Shown: positions 60,470 to 64,000 of the stretch, piece after piece
Layout: every line of letters begins with the position of its first letter
Position numbering within the stretch: position 1 is the stretch's first letter
NCBI RefSeq assembly: GCF_014694315.1
Contig: NZ_JAAOXD010000007.1
Location: 480,082-544,081 of the forward strand
Source: Arthrobacter ipis
GTDB lineage: Bacteria; Actinomycetota; Actinomycetes; Actinomycetales; Micrococcaceae
Direction: 5' to 3'
Length of the DNA stretch: 64,000 nt
Program-made: the position numbers and the translations under genes
The notes under the pieces: model-generated
The model's input: only the letters and a program-made list of their open reading frames with translations
Told to the model about the DNA's origin: nothing
Database searches by the model: none

Positions 60470-60535
60470 CCCAACTGAGTAGCAGCACAGGGCGTTCCCA
60501 GCCCTGAGAACGCCATCTACTGCTACCCAGTTGGG
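60470..60535. repeat. Palindromic repeat family A, copy 3
   Basis: CCCAACTGAGTAGCAG and CTGCTACCCAGTTGGG are near-perfect outer arms; the inner part GGGCGTTCCCAG/CTGAGAACGCC matches copy 1. It starts two bases after the FprA-like stop. Confidence 0.9.
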
Positions 60536-60580
60536 TGGACTAGACTGTCGCGGGCAAGCGTTTGGGCGAGTGGGAGTTCG

Positions 60581-61957
60581 ATGAAGAACCTGATCCAGCC
60601 GGCGGCACCCGGAACCGAGGATTCGGTTCTGTTGCAGCGCCGCGCCCTGGCCGGCCACGAGTTGCTGGACATCCACACGCAGGGCGACGCGTTCCCCGAC
60701 GCCGAAGAAATTCCCGGGCTGCGCCGCCTGATCCGCGAATCCTGGCAGCGGTCCGCCAGGCTGCGGGCCAACCCCGATCACCCCGAAGCCCCGCTGGCCA
60801 TTGCCGCGGACGAGTTGGACGAATACCGCCGCCAGCACCCCCTTGCCGCCATCATGCCCGTCATCCAGAAGCTCCTCATCCGGCCCAGCCATGACAGCGG
60901 CCTGCTGGTTGCCGTCGGCGACGAAGTGGGCCGTCTCCTCTGGGTGGAAGGCGATCCCGGCGCCCGCAGCCGCGCCGAGGGCATGATGTTTGTTCCCGGC
61001 GCCGACTGGTCTGAGGCCACTGTGGGGACCAGCGCCCCCGGGACCGCCCTCGCTTTGGGCCGCGGCATCCAGATCTCCGGCGCCGAGCACTACAAACGTT
61101 CGGTCCACCCCTGGAGCTGCACTGCGGTGCCGTTCCAGGACCCCGATTCCGGCGCGCTGCTGGGGGTCGTGGACATCACGGGCACCGAGGCGGCCGTCGC
61201 GCCGCACACGCTCTCCCTCGTGGAGGCCACCGTGGCGGCAGCCCAGGCCCAGTTGCGCGTGGAACGCCTGCAGCTCGCGGCCGCCCAGGAACGCGTTAAA
61301 GCACGACGGCGGCACCAGGGTTCCGGGGCAGCCGGCGGTTCTGCGCGGGAAAGCAGCCTGTACCGCAACAGCCTGCAGCTGCTGGGCCGCGACCAGGCCC
61401 TGCTCAGCATCGAGGGCCGCAGCGTGGTGCTGTCCGCCCGGCACAGCGAGATCCTGGCCCTGCTCAGCACCCGTCAGGACGGGCTCAGGGCCGAGGAACT
61501 GAGCGCCCTGTTGTACCCGGGGGACGGCTCCACGATCACCCTGCGGGCCGAGATGGTGCGCCTCCGGAAGGTCCTGCAGCAACTCAACCCCGCCGCAGTG
61601 CCGGAATCGCGGCCGTACAGGCTGACGCTGGATCTCCTGCCGGACAGCAGCCAGGTGCTCACCTGCCTGCAGCGCGGCGCCCACCGGATTGCCCTCGACA
61701 TCTACCGCGGCGCCGTGCTGCCCCGCTCGGAGGCGCCCGGCGTGGTCGAGCTCCGGAACCGGGTGTCCGCGCTGCTGCGCGAAGCAGTCCTGACGGACGG
61801 CAGCGCGGACTCCGTGCTCAAGTACGCGGAACTGCCGGAAGCGGCGGACGACGTCGACGTCCGCCGGGCCGCCCTGAAGCTCCTGCCGCCGCGCTCACCC
61901 AAGCGGGCCGCCGTCGTCGCCGATCTGGAGCGGCTGGAAGCGGAACTGCGCTCCTAA
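60581..61957 (+). CDS. GAF-domain transcriptional regulator of the aldehyde/alcohol dehydrogenase genes
   Basis: A 458-residue AcoR-like regulator without the AAA+ domain. The N-terminus has RRLIRESWQRSARL, then a GAF sensor (LLVAVGDEVGRLLWVEGDPGARSRAEGMMFVPGADWSEATVGTSAPGTALALG ... HPWSCTAVPFQDPDSGALLGVVDITG). The C-terminal part (from about 270) is a winged-helix-like domain with SIEGRSVVLSARHSEILALLS. It lies directly upstream of exaC and adhP and is probably their activator responding to aldehyde or alcohol metabolism. GGGAG precedes the ATG. Confidence 0.8.
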   Translation: MKNLIQPAAPGTEDSVLLQRRALAGHELLDIHTQGDAFPDAEEIPGLRRLIRESWQRSARLRANPDHPEAPLAIAADELDEYRRQHPLAAIMPVIQKLLIRPSHDSGLLVAVGDEVGRLLWVEGDPGARSRAEGMMFVPGADWSEATVGTSAPGTALALGRGIQISGAEHYKRSVHPWSCTAVPFQDPDSGALLGVVDITGTEAAVAPHTLSLVEATVAAAQAQLRVERLQLAAAQERVKARRRHQGSGAAGGSARESSLYRNSLQLLGRDQALLSIEGRSVVLSARHSEILALLSTRQDGLRAEELSALLYPGDGSTITLRAEMVRLRKVLQQLNPAAVPESRPYRLTLDLLPDSSQVLTCLQRGAHRIALDIYRGAVLPRSEAPGVVELRNRVSALLREAVLTDGSADSVLKYAELPEAADDVDVRRAALKLLPPRSPKRAAVVADLERLEAELRS

Positions 61958-61978
61958 CGCGGCGCTTGTGGTTGGGCA

Positions 61979-62003
61979 GCTGATTTCGACAAGCTCAATC
62001 AGC
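61979..62003. repeat. Palindromic repeat family E, copy 2
   Basis: GCTGATT and AATCAGC enclose TCGACAAGCTC; a short form of the element seen at 19451. Confidence 0.7.
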
Positions 62004-62007
62004 GGAG

Positions 62008-62075
62008 CTGCAACCCTGCTGCAACCTGGACGCTCCTAGGCTCGATGCATTGGCGATCACCATGACGTATCGCCA
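62008..62075 (+). promoter_or_regulatory. Upstream control region of exaC
   Basis: CTGCAACC occurs twice 11 bases apart (62008-62015 and 62019-62026), one helical turn, a layout typical of activator contacts. TGGCGAT (62051) and ATCGCCA (62069) form an inverted repeat. Both are candidate sites for the GAF regulator just upstream. Confidence 0.5.
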
Positions 62076-62102
62076 CCGTGTTGCACAGCAAAGGAGCTAG
62101 CA

Positions 62103-63626
62103 ATGACCGTTTACGCACAGCCCGGCACCGAAGGTTCGAAGGTCACGTTCCAGGACCGCTACGAGAACTGGATCGGCGGCGAATGGGTTGCACCCGTGAA
62201 GGGCCAGTACTTCGAGAACATCACGCCGGTCACCGGCAAACCGTTCTGCGACGTGGCCCGCGGCACCGCCGAGGACATCGAACTCGCCCTCGACGCCGCG
62301 CACAAGGTGGCCCCCTCCTGGGGCAAGACGTCCGTTGCAGAGCGCGCGGCGATCCTGAACAAGATCGCTGACCGCATCGATGAGAACGTCGAACTGCTCG
62401 CCGTGGCCGAGACCTGGGACAACGGCAAGCCGGTCCGCGAGACCCTCAACGCGGACATTCCGCTCGCTGCCGACCACTTCCGCTACTTCGCCTCGGCCGT
62501 TCGCGCGCAGGAGGGCCGGCTGTCGCAGCTCGACGACGACACCACGGCCTACCACTTCCACGAGCCGCTGGGCGTCGTCGGCCAGATCATCCCGTGGAAC
62601 TTCCCCATCCTGATGGCGGTCTGGAAGCTCGCCCCGGCGCTCGCGGCGGGCAACGCCGTCGTCCTCAAGCCCGCGGAACAGACGCCGACGTCCATCCTGG
62701 TGCTGATGGAACTGATCGGCGACCTGCTGCCGGCCGGCGTGGTCAACGTGGTCAACGGTTTCGGAGTCGAGGCGGGCAAGCCGCTGGCGTCCAGCCCGCG
62801 GATCCGCAAGATCGCCTTTACCGGCGAGACAACGACCGGACGCCTGATCAGCCAGTATGCTTCCAACAACCTGATCCCCGTGACGCTGGAACTCGGCGGC
62901 AAGAGCCCGAACATCTTCTTCAATGACGTCGCCGAATCCAACGACGCGTTCTACGACAAGGCGCTCGAGGGCTTCGCACTGTTCGCGTTCAACCAGGGCG
63001 AGGTCTGCACTTGCCCATCCCGGGCCCTGGTCCAGGAGGGCATCTACGACTCCTTCATGGCCGACGCCCTGGCACGGACCGAGAAGATCATCCAGGGCAA
63101 CCCGCTGGATACCGAAACCCAGATCGGCGCACAGGCCTCCAACGACCAGCTTGAAAAGATCCTTTCCTACATCGACATCGGAAAGCAGGAGGGTGCCAAG
63201 GCCCTCACCGGCGGCGCCCGGGCCGAACTGCCCGGGGACCTGGCCGGCGGCTACTACGTCCAGCCGACGATCTTCGAGGGCCACAACCGGATGCGCATCT
63301 TCCAGGAGGAGATCTTCGGTCCGGTGGTGTCCGTGACCCGCTTCAGCGACTACAACGACGCCATGGGCATCGCCAACGACACCCTCTACGGGCTCGGCGC
63401 CGGCGTCTGGTCCCGCAACGGCAACGTCGCATACCGGGCAGGCCGCGAGATCCAGGCTGGCCGCGTCTGGGTCAACAACTACCACGCCTACCCGGCCGGC
63501 GCCGCGTTCGGCGGCTACAAGTCCTCCGGCATCGGACGCGAGAACCACGCCATGATGCTGGACCACTACCAGCAGACCAAGAACCTGCTGGTCAGCTACA
63601 ACGAAAACAAGCTCGGCTTCTTCTAA
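62103..63626 (+). CDS. exaC: NAD-dependent acetaldehyde dehydrogenase (ExaC/AldB type)
   Basis: A 507-residue aldehyde dehydrogenase closely matching AldB/Exa[59 protein letters not shown], and [17 protein letters not shown] with catalytic Cys at about 302, ending [20 protein letters not shown]. It oxidises acetaldehyde and similar aldehydes to acids. AAAGGAG precedes the ATG. With the downstream adhP it forms the alcohol oxidation pair. Confidence 0.93.
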   Translation: MTVYAQPGTEGSKVTFQDRYENWIGGEWVAPVKGQYFENITPVTGKPFCDVARGTAEDIELALDAAHKVAPSWGKTSVAERAAILNKIADRIDENVELLAVAETWDNGKPVRETLNADIPLAADHFRYFASAVRAQEGRLSQLDDDTTAYHFHEPLGVVGQIIPWNFPILMAVWKLAPALAAGNAVVLKPAEQTPTSILVLMELIGDLLPAGVVNVVNGFGVEAGKPLASSPRIRKIAFTGETTTGRLISQYASNNLIPVTLELGGKSPNIFFNDVAESNDAFYDKALEGFALFAFNQGEVCTCPSRALVQEGIYDSFMADALARTEKIIQGNPLDTETQIGAQASNDQLEKILSYIDIGKQEGAKALTGGARAELPGDLAGGYYVQPTIFEGHNRMRIFQEEIFGPVVSVTRFSDYNDAMGIANDTLYGLGAGVWSRNGNVAYRAGREIQAGRVWVNNYHAYPAGAAFGGYKSSGIGRENHAMMLDHYQQTKNLLVSYNENKLGFF

Positions 63627-63677
63627 GCCCCTATTCTGCCGGGCGGCACCATCCCATCACTGCCGGCCGGCACTTCC

Positions 63678-63712
63678 GGGCGGGGACGGATCAGCTCCAT
63701 CCGTCCCCGCCC
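63678..63712 (+). terminator. Hairpin between exaC and adhP
   Basis: GGGCGGGGACGGAT and its perfect complement enclose a 7-base loop. No U tail, so it may act as a partial terminator or mRNA stabiliser within the operon. Confidence 0.5.
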
Positions 63713-63832
63713 GCACCATGCTTCCCGCCCGCACCGCGGCGGAGGACCCGCCCCTGGCCACCCATCAGGAAGGCAGCTACACCCGTCACGCACTACCCCA
63801 AACATCGCTTCAACGACGCAAGGATTTCGCCA

Positions 63833-64000
63833 ATGACGACGACAATGCAAGCAGCCGTAGTATCCGAATTCGCCAAGGACCTCCAGATCCAAGACATCCC
63901 GGTCCCCACGCCCGGCCGCGGACAGGCGCTGGTCAAAGTGATCACCAGCGGTGTCTGCCACACCGACCTCCACGCCGCGGAAGGGGACTGGCCGGTCAAG
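63833..64000 (+). CDS. adhP: Zinc-dependent alcohol dehydrogenase AdhP (5' part only)
   Basis: The first 56 codons are present and run off the window. MTTTMQAAVVSEFAKDLQIQDIPVPTPGRGQALVKVITSG and GVCHTDLHAAEGDWPVK contain the catalytic zinc Cys and the HTDLH context of AdhP/AdhA enzymes that oxidise ethanol to acetaldehyde. AAGGA lies upstream. It follows exaC, so ethanol oxidation through acetaldehyde to acetate is the likely pathway. Confidence 0.85.
   Translation, partial: MTTTMQAAVVSEFAKDLQIQDIPVPTPGRGQALVKVITSGVCHTDLHAAEGDWPVK

Overview
The window is 64 kb of high-GC DNA with G/C-rich third codon positions, strong AAGGAG-type ribosome binding sites, frequent GTG and TTG starts and several leaderless candidates. 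Gene content (two MHS-type sugar/organic acid transporters, many FCD-type GntR regulators, an Ehu-like ABC importer, a GABA cluster with a PucR regulator, an FprA-like reductase, CYTH/CHAD) fits a soil actinobacterium of the Arthrobacter/Pseudarthrobacter type. This is inferred from content; no rRNA or tRNA gene was found to confirm it.

Region 1 (1-14.6 kb) is a catabolic island. It holds the tail of a probable aminotransferase, a FAD/Fe-S 2-hydroxyacid dehydrogenase, a succinate-semialdehyde-type dehydrogenase, an amidase, an MHS transporter, a GntR/FCD regulator, two maleate-isomerase-family proteins, a RidA protein and an EhuABCD-like importer. Six copies of a palindrome ATTGT-N2-ACAAT (two of them with one mismatch) lie in front of every transcription unit from the amidase to the importer, including the regulator itself. 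They define one local regulon whose substrate is not known.

Region 2 (14.8-27.7 kb) is housekeeping and miscellaneous: a secreted GDPD phosphodiesterase, a DUF1326/DUF2182 pair, a decayed secreted-protein gene, a TM2 protein, a SnoaL-like protein, RecQ, an ArsR-SRPBCC fusion, TerC and a beta-lactamase-like hydrolase.

Region 3 (27.9-35.7 kb) is one sugar-acid operon with a divergent GntR regulator: MHS transporter, zinc dehydrogenase, mannonate dehydratase, KDG kinase, fructuronate reductase and KDPG aldolase. The set matches the L-gulonate route (L-gulonate to fructuronate to mannonate to KDG to KDPG to pyruvate and glyceraldehyde 3-phosphate).

Region 4 (35.9-50.9 kb) carries YceI, a secreted HNH nuclease, FdhA, a DUF1540 protein, a C-terminally truncated RecB-like nuclease facing a truncated AI-2E transporter, a CynX-type MFS with its FadR-type regulator, a CYTH/CHAD protein and a rifampicin-phosphotransferase-like protein.

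Region 5 (50.9-64 kb) carries a PucR regulator with GABA/putrescine genes, a universal stress protein, RarD, topoisomerase IB, an FprA-like reductase, and an ExaC aldehyde dehydrogenase with its GAF regulator and the start of AdhP.

Scattered through the window are 11 intergenic palindromic repeats in five families. They sit at gene 3' ends, and same-family neighbours bracket one or two genes; two of them supply a neighbouring gene's stop codon.
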